DNA from: Deltaproteobacteria bacterium
GTDB taxonomy: Bacteria; Desulfobacterota; Syntrophia; Syntrophales; UBA2210
Reading direction: 5' to 3'
DNA length: 23,991 nt
Assembly: GCA_011056825.1 (NCBI GenBank)
Contig: DSBH01000056.1
Span: 1 to 23,991 of the forward strand
Both the position numbers and the translations under genes were made by a program. The notes beneath the pieces were generated by a model. That model was not told the origin of the DNA. It was given only the letters and a program-made list of their open reading frames with translations, and made no database searches. Below are positions 14,072-21,831 of the stretch, one piece after another; the stretch's first letter is position 1; every line of letters starts with the position of its first letter.

Positions 14072-14691
14072 GTCGGCTCCCCTGATCCTTCCCGGCGCGC
14101 TGCATCTTCGGGCTTCCGGGCTTCCGCCAGTTCACCGAGCGCGGTGATGATGGCCTTCCCCCTGTAGAAACGTTTCTCGCCGTTTGTAATGGTAACGAGC
14201 GTGGGCGTCGCGCGCAGGTCGTCTTCTCTGATCAGCTCATTGAAGCGCGGGTACAGGCGGGAAGCGTCGAACTCCTCGTAGGCGATGCCGTTCTCCCGAA
14301 AAAGCGCCGCAAGCGCCTCCCCGGTTCGGGCCTCGCGCTCGCGCGCCGCTTCGAAGAGCACTTTTCGAACGGCCGTCGCCTGTTCAAAACTGTTGTCCGC
14401 CTTGAGGGCGTAGAGAAAGAAGTTGACAAACAGCACGGATCCCGGAACTTCAACGATGGTAAGGCGAATAACGTTCCGTGCGAGCAGGTCGGCGAGAAGA
14501 GGACTGACGGCCTCGTCAACGACGCGGCAGGGTCCGCAGAAATAATTCGAGTAGAGGCGGACTTCGACGGAACCGTCGCCGTACGAGGGGAAAGGCAATG
14601 GTTCTCCCCCGGCGCGCGCCGGTTCACGGCCGGAATACCCGGCCGTCGCGATAATCACGAGAATAACGGCGATGATGATTCGTTTCGGCAC
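14068..14691 (-). CDS. DsbA-like periplasmic thioredoxin-fold protein
   Basis: A 207-residue exported protein. A hydrophobic signal sequence (about residues 3-20) is followed by a thioredoxin-fold domain with the CGPC active site at residues 52-55 in YSNYFCGPCR. An inserted helical region (about 75-150) and the cis-proline motif ATPTLV come near the C-terminus. CGPC is the thioredoxin-type motif, while the domain plan and export suggest a DsbA/DsbG-type role, introducing or reshuffling disulfides in the periplasm. Pairing with a VKOR-like gene argues for oxidase function. It is the first gene after a good minus-strand promoter. The C-terminus is long and charged. Confidence 0.78.
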   Translation of the reverse strand: MPKRIIIAVILVIIATAGYSGREPARAGGEPLPFPSYGDGSVEVRLYSNYFCGPCRVVDEAVSPLLADLLARNVIRLTIVEVPGSVLFVNFFLYALKADNSFEQATAVRKVLFEAAREREARTGEALAALFRENGIAYEEFDASRLYPRFNELIREDDLRATPTLVTITNGEKRFYRGKAIITALGELAEARKPEDAARREGSGEPT

Positions 14692-14738
14692 GTGACCAAC
14701 CTCGGTTACTGATGTCCTGAATGAACAAGCCCGGTGTC

Positions 14739-14768
14739 ACTATAGACGAAGCCGGGTTTTACTGTCAA
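14739..14768 (-). promoter_or_regulatory. Sigma70-type promoter for the dsbA-like/VKOR genes
   Basis: On the minus strand a perfect TTGACA (14763-14768) is followed after 18 bp by TATAGT (14739-14744, 5 of 6 matches). Transcription would begin near 14731, about 40 nt before the ATG at 14691. It is the strongest-looking promoter in the window and could also drive glpK-glpD downstream. Confidence 0.6.
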
Positions 14769-15161
14769 TCGCCAACCCCCTCCCTGCAGGGCGGACACGG
14801 GCTTCAAACAGGTATTCGTCGTGCCGGGCCTGTTTTTTCTTGACAGGTGAGGCCATTTATTAGAAATAAAAATGCCAACGTACAATCACAAAGGAGGGAA
14901 TCGAGTCCGCCGCCTGAAACGAGACGCCCGGTACCGACCTGTCTTTTCTTCTGATTCACCATTTCCGCACGCTACGTTATGAGTATCAGGAAAGGCTCTT
15001 CCCTGTTTTCACTGGTCGGCGCTGTGATGTTCAGCAGTTATGCCGAGTACTTCCATGGCGGTTTTCGCCCGCGTTCCCGCAGGTCGTGGACGGAACGCCG
15101 CCGAGCGAACGATTGCACTACGAGGAGGGGATCAAGCAGTAGAGTCGGCCTGCTCCGCTGG
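14769..15161. other. Intergenic region with uncertain small ORF before the two-domain hydrolase
   Basis: This stretch has an isolated TTGACA (14840-14845) without a convincing -10. A strong Shine-Dalgarno-like AAAGGAGGG (about 14886-14894) has no start codon after it. A plus-strand ATG at 14979 is in frame with the hydrolase but gives a poor, arginine-rich 61-residue lead. The first 28 residues from that ATG (hydrophobic, ending EYFHGGF), joined by a one-base shift near 15061-15065 to the frame ending at TAG 15140-15142 (PPSERLHYEEGIKQ), would make a plausible protein of about 54 residues. It may be a frameshifted or decayed small gene. Confidence 0.3.
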
Positions 15162-18100
15162 ATGCGGTACGCGGGCATACTGGCGGTGCTCATGCTGGGG
15201 CTTGTCTCCATCATCGGTACCGGCGGGGGCGACGCGACGCCCACCGGTCCCAGTTCAGGGGCTTTCGTGAACAGCCCCGTCGAGGGGTTGTATTACAAAA
15301 CGCCCACGTACGCGGGCTGGACCGACGCCGACGGGACATTTCCCTACGAGCCCGGTGAAGAAGTGGAATTCTACCTGGGCGGCGCGGACGGCCTGTTCCT
15401 GGGAACAGCGCCCGCGACGGGCGTGGTGAGGCCGGATGATATCGCCGACACCGCCAGGGCGACAAGAATCGGCCAGCTCCTGCAGACGCTGGACGGCGAC
15501 GGCAACACCAACAACGGCATCGGCCTGCCTGATATCGCGGCTTACTTGGAGGCGAACTCGGTCGACCTGGATGACGACGACGCCTTTGAAACATCGATGA
15601 CCGCCCTGCTGGCGGCGCTCAACGCCGACAACGTGTTCGACGGACCGCGGACGCTGGTTTCAGCCGCCGCGGCGCGCGCCCAGCTTGACGCGGCCAAGAG
15701 CCAGGAGGTTGTGGTTTCGACGCAGTACGGCGATCTGGCCGGGTTTACCGACGGCACGGTCGCCGCGTGGCGCGGCATTCCTTACGCAAAGCCGCCCGTG
15801 GGCGAGCTGCGCTGGGAACCCCCGCAGGATCCCGAGCCCTGGACGGGGACGCGCCTGGCCACAAACAGCGGTCCGCGCTCGCTCCAGTTCGAAATGACCC
15901 GGACCTGGCAGGCGACCGGCAACATCACCGGCAGCGAAGATTGTCTCTACCTGGATGTTTTTCGCCCCGACACGGACGACGGTGACCTGCCCGTCTATGT
16001 CTGGATACACGGGGGATCGAACAAGTTCGGCAGCGCCGTCGACTACTTCCACAACGCCCGGGCGATGGCGGAAAAACGCAACGTGGTGGTGGTCCTGGTG
16101 CAGTACCGTCTGGGACCGCTCGGCTGGTTCCGCCACGCCGCCCTGCGCGATGAAGATATTCTCGACTACGGCAATTCGGGCAACTTCGGGACGCTGGACC
16201 AGATCAAGGCCCTGGAGTGGATACAGGGTAATATCGAGGCGTTCGGCGGCGACCCGGGCAGCGTAACCATCGCCGGACAGTCGGCCGGCGGCCACAACGT
16301 AATGAACCTGGTCATATCCCCGCTGGCGGAGGGTCTTTTCCACCGGGCGGTCGCCGAAAGCGGCGTCATGCCGGTCATTCCCGCCGACATGGGCGAGACG
16401 ATAACCGAAGCCGCGGGATACGCGGAGCTCGGCGCCGAGGACCTTCGGGCGATTCCGGCGGCCGAACTGCTCGCGACGATGGAAACGGCGCTGGGCGAGG
16501 TCGAGCTCCAGACCTACAACGCCTTCGCCGACGGCTACGTGATCCCCGACACGGTGATCAACGCCCTGGATCAGGGCAACTACAACGAAGTACCCATCAT
16601 CATCGGGTACAACAGAAACGAGTGGAACGACCTGCTCCTGGCCGCCGGGGACGCCTGGGCGGAATTGGGCAAAAACTGGGGCATGGTCTACGATATTTTT
16701 GATCCCGATTTCGATGAGGAACACGAATGGACCTATGAAGAAATTTTTCCGAACGAGAACGAGGAACGCATTTTCCAGGACCTGACGCGGTTCACCACGC
16801 TGAACTACCGCGTCAAGTACCTCGACGAGCTCTGCCGCGAACTGCGTGAAAACCAGGACGACGTCTACGCCTACATCTTTGAATGGGCGGGTGGCGGCGT
16901 GCCGGAACTTGACGAGTTCGCGACGATTTTCGGCGCGGCCCACTCGATGGAGATTCCCTTTTTCTTCGGCGGTCCCGACAGTCTTTTCGGGTATTCCTTC
17001 ATTCCCGAAAACGAGGCCGGCCGCATCGCCCTCCAGGACGCCATGGGGGCATTTCTCCGCAATTTCATGGAAACCGGCGATCCCAGAACGGTCGCGGGCG
17101 CCGAGTGGGAACCCTGGTCGAACGAGGACGTGACCGGCGTGCCCAAGGCCATCACCTTTAACGCGGACGCCGAGGACGTCGTCCTGGGTTTTGAGACGGA
17201 GGAACTGTCGTACGTCGAGAAAGTGGAGGGAATGGAAGAGTTGTACATTACCGAGGAGATGGCCTTCCCCGACGGAATTCCCGTCATTGCCTCCGCTTTC
17301 GCGGCATGGGATCCGGCTTATCTCGATCCCTGGTGGTTTGTGGCGCAGTCGACGGCGACTTGCACCTACGAGCAGCTCCGCTTCGTGGAACGGAACCACC
17401 TGCAGCTGGAAGCCCTCGCGGGGGCCGAGACGTATGGCGGCACCTACGGCTATTACGTGAATCCCTGGTCGGGCTACCAGGTGGCCGACTACTGGATTGA
17501 GATGCCCGACAACTGGAACGGCGACCTGGTGCTTTACTGCCACGGCTACCAGGGAGACGATCCCGAGCTGAGCCTGAGCATGACCGGCTTCCTGAGAGAG
17601 CATCTCGTGGAAAACGGGTACGAGATCGCCACGGGCGTGGTGGGAACCAGAACACTGCTCGACTACTTTGCAGCGGTCCACGGTGACCCGGGACGGGTGT
17701 ACATCACCGGCCATTCCATGGGCGGGCACATCACGGCGCGTTCCGTCACCGAGTATCCCGAAGCCTACGACGGCGCCATGCCCATGTGCGGCGTGGTCGG
17801 CGGCGCCATGGAGCAATTCAGCTTCTCCACCGACATGGCGCTCCTGGCAAACTGCTTCACCGATTGTAACTTCAAGGTGCCCATGACCGAGGAGAATGCC
17901 GATCTGCTCGTGGCATTAACGTTCGGCATTGGGGAGTTTGAGATTAGTCCGCTCGGCTATATTCCGCCTCTACCGCCGGCCAGTATGATTGAGCCGTATT
18001 ACTACGATCCCGAGGACCCGACCCGCGGGGCGAATCCCGACTGGCCAGGCGCCTTTTTCATGGAAGCCAGTATGTACCGGTCGGGCGGATGGCGCCCCCT

Positions 18101-18761
18101 GTGGTACGAGGCGTTCTCCAACATGACCTTCTTCCAGGTCGCGAGGCAGGGCTACCAGTTCATCGTCGATCCCACGGCCGGTACCGGCATGGGCAACGTG
18201 GTGGACAATGCGGAGTACCAGTACTACCTGAACGATGAGGAGGGCCGGGCGTATCTCAACGATACGATCCAGAGAATCGCGACCAACCCGGACTACCTGG
18301 CCTTCTCCGAAGCCATCATGTATCCCGTGTCCGGGGATATCACGATACCCGTGCTCAGCATGCACGATATCGGGGATTTCTTCGTGCCCTTCTCGCACGA
18401 GATTCTCTACGCGGAAAAGGTGGACGCGGCCGGGGAAAGCGATCTCTTACGAACGCGCGTCATCCGGAGCGTCAACCATTGCGGCATGAACGCTGCTGAG
18501 ACGACCGGAGCCTTCGACGACCTCGTGAACTGGGTCGTGAACGGTGTCGCGCCCGCGGGCGACGATATCCTGAACCCGGAAACCATGGCGGCGCCGCATT
18601 TCGGGTGTCAGTTCACGACAGAGCCGCGCCCCGAGGATACATACTTCGGCACGTATATAAATGATGATAAAAATGACTACTGGATATGTGAGTGCTGGCA
18701 GGATCCTTTGTATGACGAGCCGCCAACGTGGTACCCGGAGCCGGTGGAGATGCTGCAATGA
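15162..18761 (+). CDS. Large exported protein with two alpha/beta-hydrolase domains (type-B carboxylesterase plus second hydrolase)
   Basis: About 1199 residues. ATG 15162 is preferred because a signal-like hydrophobic segment ending VSIIGTGGG follows at once; ATG 14979 would add 61 unlikely residues. Neither has a clear ribosome binding site. Order: signal; a beta-rich N-terminal domain of exported bacterial proteins (GAFVNSPVEGLYY, LLQTLDGDGNTNNGI; about 30-155); a type-B carboxylesterase (about 185-720) with HGG, GQSAGG (Ser374), Glu487 in GYNRNE and His594 in AAHSMEIPFFFG as likely triad; then a second alpha/beta hydrolase (about 760-1145) with YCHGY, GHSMGG (Ser852) and a late His1106 in VNHCGM. 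It should hydrolyse esters outside the cytoplasm; substrates are unknown. No lipobox cysteine is present. Coding runs unbroken through the joint, so it is a real fusion. Confidence 0.82.
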   Translation: MRYAGILAVLMLGLVSIIGTGGGDATPTGPSSGAFVNSPVEGLYYKTPTYAGWTDADGTFPYEPGEEVEFYLGGADGLFLGTAPATGVVRPDDIADTARATRIGQLLQTLDGDGNTNNGIGLPDIAAYLEANSVDLDDDDAFETSMTALLAALNADNVFDGPRTLVSAAAARAQLDAAKSQEVVVSTQYGDLAGFTDGTVAAWRGIPYAKPPVGELRWEPPQDPEPWTGTRLATNSGPRSLQFEMTRTWQATGNITGSEDCLYLDVFRPDTDDGDLPVYVWIHGGSNKFGSAVDYFHNARAMAEKRNVVVVLVQYRLGPLGWFRHAALRDEDILDYGNSGNFGTLDQIKALEWIQGNIEAFGGDPGSVTIAGQSAGGHNVMNLVISPLAEGLFHRAVAESGVMPVIPADMGETITEAAGYAELGAEDLRAIPAAELLATMETALGEVELQTYNAFADGYVIPDTVINALDQGNYNEVPIIIGYNRNEWNDLLLAAGDAWAELGKNWGMVYDIFDPDFDEEHEWTYEEIFPNENEERIFQDLTRFTTLNYRVKYLDELCRELRENQDDVYAYIFEWAGGGVPELDEFATIFGAAHSMEIPFFFGGPDSLFGYSFIPENEAGRIALQDAMGAFLRNFMETGDPRTVAGAEWEPWSNEDVTGVPKAITFNADAEDVVLGFETEELSYVEKVEGMEELYITEEMAFPDGIPVIASAFAAWDPAYLDPWWFVAQSTATCTYEQLRFVERNHLQLEALAGAETYGGTYGYYVNPWSGYQVADYWIEMPDNWNGDLVLYCHGYQGDDPELSLSMTGFLREHLVENGYEIATGVVGTRTLLDYFAAVHGDPGRVYITGHSMGGHITARSVTEYPEAYDGAMPMCGVVGGAMEQFSFSTDMALLANCFTDCNFKVPMTEENADLLVALTFGIGEFEISPLGYIPPLPPASMIEPYYYDPEDPTRGANPDWPGAFFMEASMYRSGGWRPLWYEAFSNMTFFQVARQGYQFIVDPTAGTGMGNVVDNAEYQYYLNDEEGRAYLNDTIQRIATNPDYLAFSEAIMYPVSGDITIPVLSMHDIGDFFVPFSHEILYAEKVDAAGESDLLRTRVIRSVNHCGMNAAETTGAFDDLVNWVVNGVAPAGDDILNPETMAAPHFGCQFTTEPRPEDTYFGTYINDDKNDYWICECWQDPLYDEPPTWYPEPVEMLQ

Positions 18762-18842
18762 GAGGTCACCGCTGAACCCGGCACACCGTTCACGGCGCGG
18801 CGGTGATCCGCACGCCGCCGGGGAACAAGGTACACGGTACAC

Positions 18843-18890
18843 GGGGGGACGGGGGCGCCGCCGCGGCCCCGCCCCCCCCGTCCGCGTTTT
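18843..18890. terminator. GC-rich hairpin with T-run between convergent genes
   Basis: A G-rich arm (18843-18855) can pair with the C-rich arm (about 18869-18883; GGACGGGGGCG against CGCCCCCCCCGTCC with slippage in the C-run). It is followed by TTTT at 18887-18890. It lies between the hydrolase stop and the convergent Crp/Fnr-family gene stop and probably terminates the hydrolase transcript. Confidence 0.5.
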
Positions 18891-19569
18891 ACTTGATGCG
18901 CCGTCTCAGGCGCTCCATGTTGTGAATGGTGAACGACCGGCCCTCGATGGTGATCAGGCCCTTTTCACGAAGAGTGCGAAGTTCCTTGTTGACACTTTCC
19001 CGGGAGGCGCCTACCATCCTGGCAAGATCCGCCTGGGTGAGCGACAGGTCGAAGACGGCCTCGTTGTCCTGCCGGGTGCCGTGTTCCTCGACGAGTTCCA
19101 CCAGTTTTTTTGCGAGGCGGCCCGAGACGTTGAGGAAGCAGGTGTCCTGCAGGAGATCGTCGGTTTTTCTGAGGCGGAGCGAAAGGGACCGGAGAATGGC
19201 CTGAATGGCTCCCGGATTGTTCTGCAGAAAGGACACGAAGTCGGCCTGGTCGAGCATGAGAAGCTCCGCGTCCTCGAGCGCGACTGCGTCGGCGGACCGG
19301 GGCATGCCGTCCAGCAGGGCCATTTCCCCGAAGAAATCGCCCCCGGAGAAAACGGCCAGGACCATTTCTTCACCCAGCGACGAGGGAAGAATAATTTTTA
19401 TTTTCCCCGTGATGATCACGTAGAGCGTGGTGCCCGGTTCGCCCTTCTGGAAGAGGACTGTTCCTTTGTGAACGACCTGGCGCTTGATGGAACGGCTGAG
19501 CCGCTCCCGGTCGTCGGGCCCGAGGGCCTGGAAAAGGGGAATGTTCGCCAGCAGGGCGGCAGGTGACAT
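18889..19569 (-). CDS. Crp/Fnr-family transcriptional regulator
   Basis: A 226-residue DNA-binding regulator. The N-terminal cyclic-nucleotide-binding beta-barrel (about residues 10-125) includes FFGEMALLDGMPRSADA (79-94). Its Glu82 and Arg91-Ser92 match the phosphate-binding cassette of cAMP-binding Crp. The C-terminal winged helix has LTQADLARMVGASRESVNKELRTL as the helix-turn-helix (about 173-196). There are no N-terminal cysteines of the Fnr iron-sulfur type, so the signal is more likely a nucleotide or other small ligand. AAGGAAGG precedes the ATG. It is divergent from gspI by 33 bp, so it could control the secretion operon, itself, or both (inference). Confidence 0.9.
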   Translation of the reverse strand: MSPAALLANIPLFQALGPDDRERLSRSIKRQVVHKGTVLFQKGEPGTTLYVIITGKIKIILPSSLGEEMVLAVFSGGDFFGEMALLDGMPRSADAVALEDAELLMLDQADFVSFLQNNPGAIQAILRSLSLRLRKTDDLLQDTCFLNVSGRLAKKLVELVEEHGTRQDNEAVFDLSLTQADLARMVGASRESVNKELRTLREKGLITIEGRSFTIHNMERLRRRIK

Positions 19570-19602
19570 GGTTCCTTCCTTTCCGGAGGTCTTTCATTTC
19601 GA

Positions 19603-20097
19603 ATGATGAATGTCTGTATAGCCAATATGATAAGTCAGGTCAAGGAGATAAGCGCCAGGAGAGCCGACGCGGCAGGTTCGGCGGTCCTCGCGGGCGTACC
19701 GGGGAGACGACGGTGTGGCGAGCCGGCAACGAGCCGTGCGGCGGGCTTTACGCTCCTGGAGGTCATGATCGCCATGGCGGTGCTCGCCGTGGCGCTGGTC
19801 GCCGTCTTCCAGTCCCAGTCACAGAGCGTCGCCATGCTGAACCGGTCGCGGTTCGAAACCACGGCGTCGCTGCTGGCGCAAAGCCGCATGGCCGAACTGG
19901 AGGCGACAGTACCGGCGCAGCTTCGTTCGGATCGCGGCGGGTTCGGCGACGATTTTCCCGATTATTCCTGGGAGGCGCGGGTCGAGAACACGCCTCTTTC
20001 CGGCTTGGTCAAAATAACCGTAGTGGTCGCGAACGACCGGATGAAGCGGAACAACACGTACCGGCTCGATCTGTACCGGGTCGTATCACAGGAATGA
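19603..20097 (+). CDS. gspI: Type II secretion minor pseudopilin GspI
   Basis: A 164-residue prepilin-like protein. The prepilin peptidase site is G48^FTLLEVMIAMAVLAVAL, with glutamate at +5, followed by the hydrophobic N-terminal helix. The mature part (about 117 residues) has the size and ending of GspI (SWEARVENTP, RLDLYRVV). GspI is part of the pseudopilus tip with GspJ and GspK. GGAGGT lies 12 nt before ATG 19603. The 48-residue leader is unusually long, but no in-frame start lies between Met9 and the cleavage site. It is the first gene of the I-J-K-L-M-N run here; GspG, GspH and the core genes must be elsewhere. Confidence 0.85.
   Translation: MMNVCIANMISQVKEISARRADAAGSAVLAGVPGRRRCGEPATSRAAGFTLLEVMIAMAVLAVALVAVFQSQSQSVAMLNRSRFETTASLLAQSRMAELEATVPAQLRSDRGGFGDDFPDYSWEARVENTPLSGLVKITVVVANDRMKRNNTYRLDLYRVVSQE
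19615..19643 (-). promoter_or_regulatory. Promoter of the Crp/Fnr-family gene, inside the 5' end of gspI
   Basis: On the minus strand TTGACC (19638-19643) and TATACA (19615-19620) are separated by 17 bp. They match consensus in 5 of 6 and 4 of 6 positions. The transcript would start near 19608, about 40 nt before the regulator's ATG. The promoter lies within the first 14 codons of the divergent gspI. Confidence 0.5.
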
Positions 20098-20107
20098 ATG
20101 GAGAATC

Positions 20108-20803
20108 ATGGTGACGGGAAAGGCGTGGAAATCGGGGCCGGCCGGCCGGGGCTTCACCCTCGTGGAAATCATGATGGCCGTTCTGATCCTGGGCATCGTA
20201 CTCGGCACACTGTACGCTGCATGGACCGGGACGCTCCGCGTCGCCCGCGAAGGCGAGAAGCTGGACAAGTCCTACGCCATGGCGCGGGTCGTCATGAACC
20301 AGCTTTCGGAAGATCTGGAATCGCTCGCGCCGTGGGACGGTGAATTTGTTTTTCAAGGCGGTCCTCAGGAAGCCTGGAAGGATTCCTTCACGAAACTGCG
20401 TTTCGTTTCATCCCGCCGCCTGGGGCTTGCCGGGATCTCGGGGGGACTGTCCGACATAACCTGGTTCGGCGTTGAGGACCTCGACGGCGACGGCTGGATG
20501 CTGATGAGACGGGAGTGCCTGTGCCGGGAATACGGGGAGAACGATATGTTTCACCGGCCCTTCGACGACGAGAACGCCCATATCGTCGCCGAGGGTCTTC
20601 GTTCTTTCAGGTGCCGGTTCTTCGAGCGGCAGGGCGAAGCGCACCCGGAGTGGAACTCGCAGTCCGATACCCGGAACCATCGAGGAACGGCGCCGCCGGT
20701 GGTTTCGATCCGGCTGGAGTTTGACGATCCGTGCGATTCCGAAGGCGTGCGTGTTTTCACGACGAAGGTGTTCATTCCCCGTGCCGCGGGAGGGGGTTCA
20801 TGA
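20108..20803 (+). CDS. gspJ: Type II secretion minor pseudopilin GspJ
   Basis: A 231-residue pseudopilin with cleavage site RG15^FTLVEIMMAVLILGIVLGTLYA, glutamate at +5 and the hydrophobic helix. The C-terminal globular domain ends with VSIRLEFDDP and TTKVFIPR strands usual for GspJ. It would bind GspI and GspK in the pseudopilus tip complex that pushes folded proteins through the outer-membrane secretin. It begins 10 bp after gspI, and its TGA overlaps the ATG of gspK (ATGA), so the set is translationally coupled. Confidence 0.88.
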   Translation: MVTGKAWKSGPAGRGFTLVEIMMAVLILGIVLGTLYAAWTGTLRVAREGEKLDKSYAMARVVMNQLSEDLESLAPWDGEFVFQGGPQEAWKDSFTKLRFVSSRRLGLAGISGGLSDITWFGVEDLDGDGWMLMRRECLCREYGENDMFHRPFDDENAHIVAEGLRSFRCRFFERQGEAHPEWNSQSDTRNHRGTAPPVVSIRLEFDDPCDSEGVRVFTTKVFIPRAAGGGS

Positions 20804-21789
20804 GAGCACCCGTGCGCATGAAGCGTCCCGGGGACGAACGGGGCATCGCGCTTGTGCTGGTGGTGCTGGTTATGACACTCATCGTGTCGGTGACGCTGCG
20901 GTTCAACGCGTCGTCCCGCACCAGAGTGTACGAGGCTGCCAACACGGGCGATGGGATCATTCTCGAACATGTTTCCAAGTCCTGCATCGCCGTCGGCAGG
21001 TACGTGCTGAAGGAGGAGGACGGCGACGTGGTATCCCTTCGCGATGACTGGGCCCGGGCCGGGGAAGTCAGTCTCCAGTCGGCGGCGGCCTTCGGCATCG
21101 GGCATTGCGAGGTGCGCGTGGTGGACGAATCGGGTAAAATACCGTTGAACATGCTCGTCGACGAAAACGGTGTCGTAGAAGTCTGGCATGACGTTCTGGA
21201 GCGGTTTTTCTCCCTTCCCCTCTTCGGCTTGAGCGAACAGGAAGCCTGTGATATCGTTGACGCCGTTACCGACTGGATAGACGAAGATGACGATATCACC
21301 GGCTTCGGCGCGGAGCGGGGCTATTACCGGGGCCTTGCTTCACCCTGCGACTGCAAAAACGGACCCCTGGATACGATCGACGAACTGCTGCTGGTAAAAG
21401 GCGTAACGGAGGATCTTTTCCACGGCCGGGACGATGTCCCGGGCATCAGGGAATTTCTCACCGTTCACGAGACGGGCGGCGTCAACATCAACACGGCGCC
21501 GCAGCCTGTCCTGCAGGCGCTTTCGCCGCGTATTACCGCCGGCATGGCGGACGACATGGACCGCTACAGGAGAGACGAGAACAACGACCTGTCGGCGTCT
21601 TCCTGGTACCGTCGGGTGCCGGGCATGAGCGACGTGACCATCGAGGCGGAACTCGTCCGGGTTCGAAGCGATGTTTTTTCCATTGAATCGACGGGCCGTC
21701 TGGACAGTATGATCAGGCGGATCACGGCGGTGGTAAAGCGGGAACGACCGGGCGACATGCCGGTCATCCTGTCCTGGACGGTTGATTGA
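20800..21789 (+). CDS. gspK: Type II secretion minor pseudopilin GspK
   Basis: A 329-residue protein from ATG 20800 (an upstream in-frame start at 20731 would run inside gspJ and is unlikely). The cleavage site is ERG15^IALVLVVLVMTLIVSV. The lack of glutamate at +5 is normal for GspK and marks it as the tip subunit. The large alpha-helical domain has two helix-hairpin-helix-like parts (LSEQEACDIVDAVTDWID, DTIDELLLVKGV), and the family-conserved GVNINTAPQPVLQAL is clear at about residues 227-241. Several aspartates in the DEDDDITGFG region may bind calcium. Confidence 0.92.
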   Translation: MRAPVRMKRPGDERGIALVLVVLVMTLIVSVTLRFNASSRTRVYEAANTGDGIILEHVSKSCIAVGRYVLKEEDGDVVSLRDDWARAGEVSLQSAAAFGIGHCEVRVVDESGKIPLNMLVDENGVVEVWHDVLERFFSLPLFGLSEQEACDIVDAVTDWIDEDDDITGFGAERGYYRGLASPCDCKNGPLDTIDELLLVKGVTEDLFHGRDDVPGIREFLTVHETGGVNINTAPQPVLQALSPRITAGMADDMDRYRRDENNDLSASSWYRRVPGMSDVTIEAELVRVRSDVFSIESTGRLDSMIRRITAVVKRERPGDMPVILSWTVD

Positions 21790-21831
21790 ACCGACCGTGA
21801 ACGAGGCGATGAAAAGGAGGGATGAAACACC

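Noticed and set aside
14840..14868. Plus-strand promoter for the hydrolase from TTGACA at 14840
   Set aside because: The best -10 at 16-18 bp spacing matches only two or three consensus bases; not enough to call.
15660..17816. Minus-strand 718-codon open frame
   Set aside because: It is a shadow of the two-domain hydrolase, which has complete catalytic motifs in the plus frame.
19626..19631. TATGAT as a plus-strand -10 for gspI
   Set aside because: Transcription would start after the only usable gspI start codons, and the -35 is weak; probably chance overlap with the minus-strand promoter.
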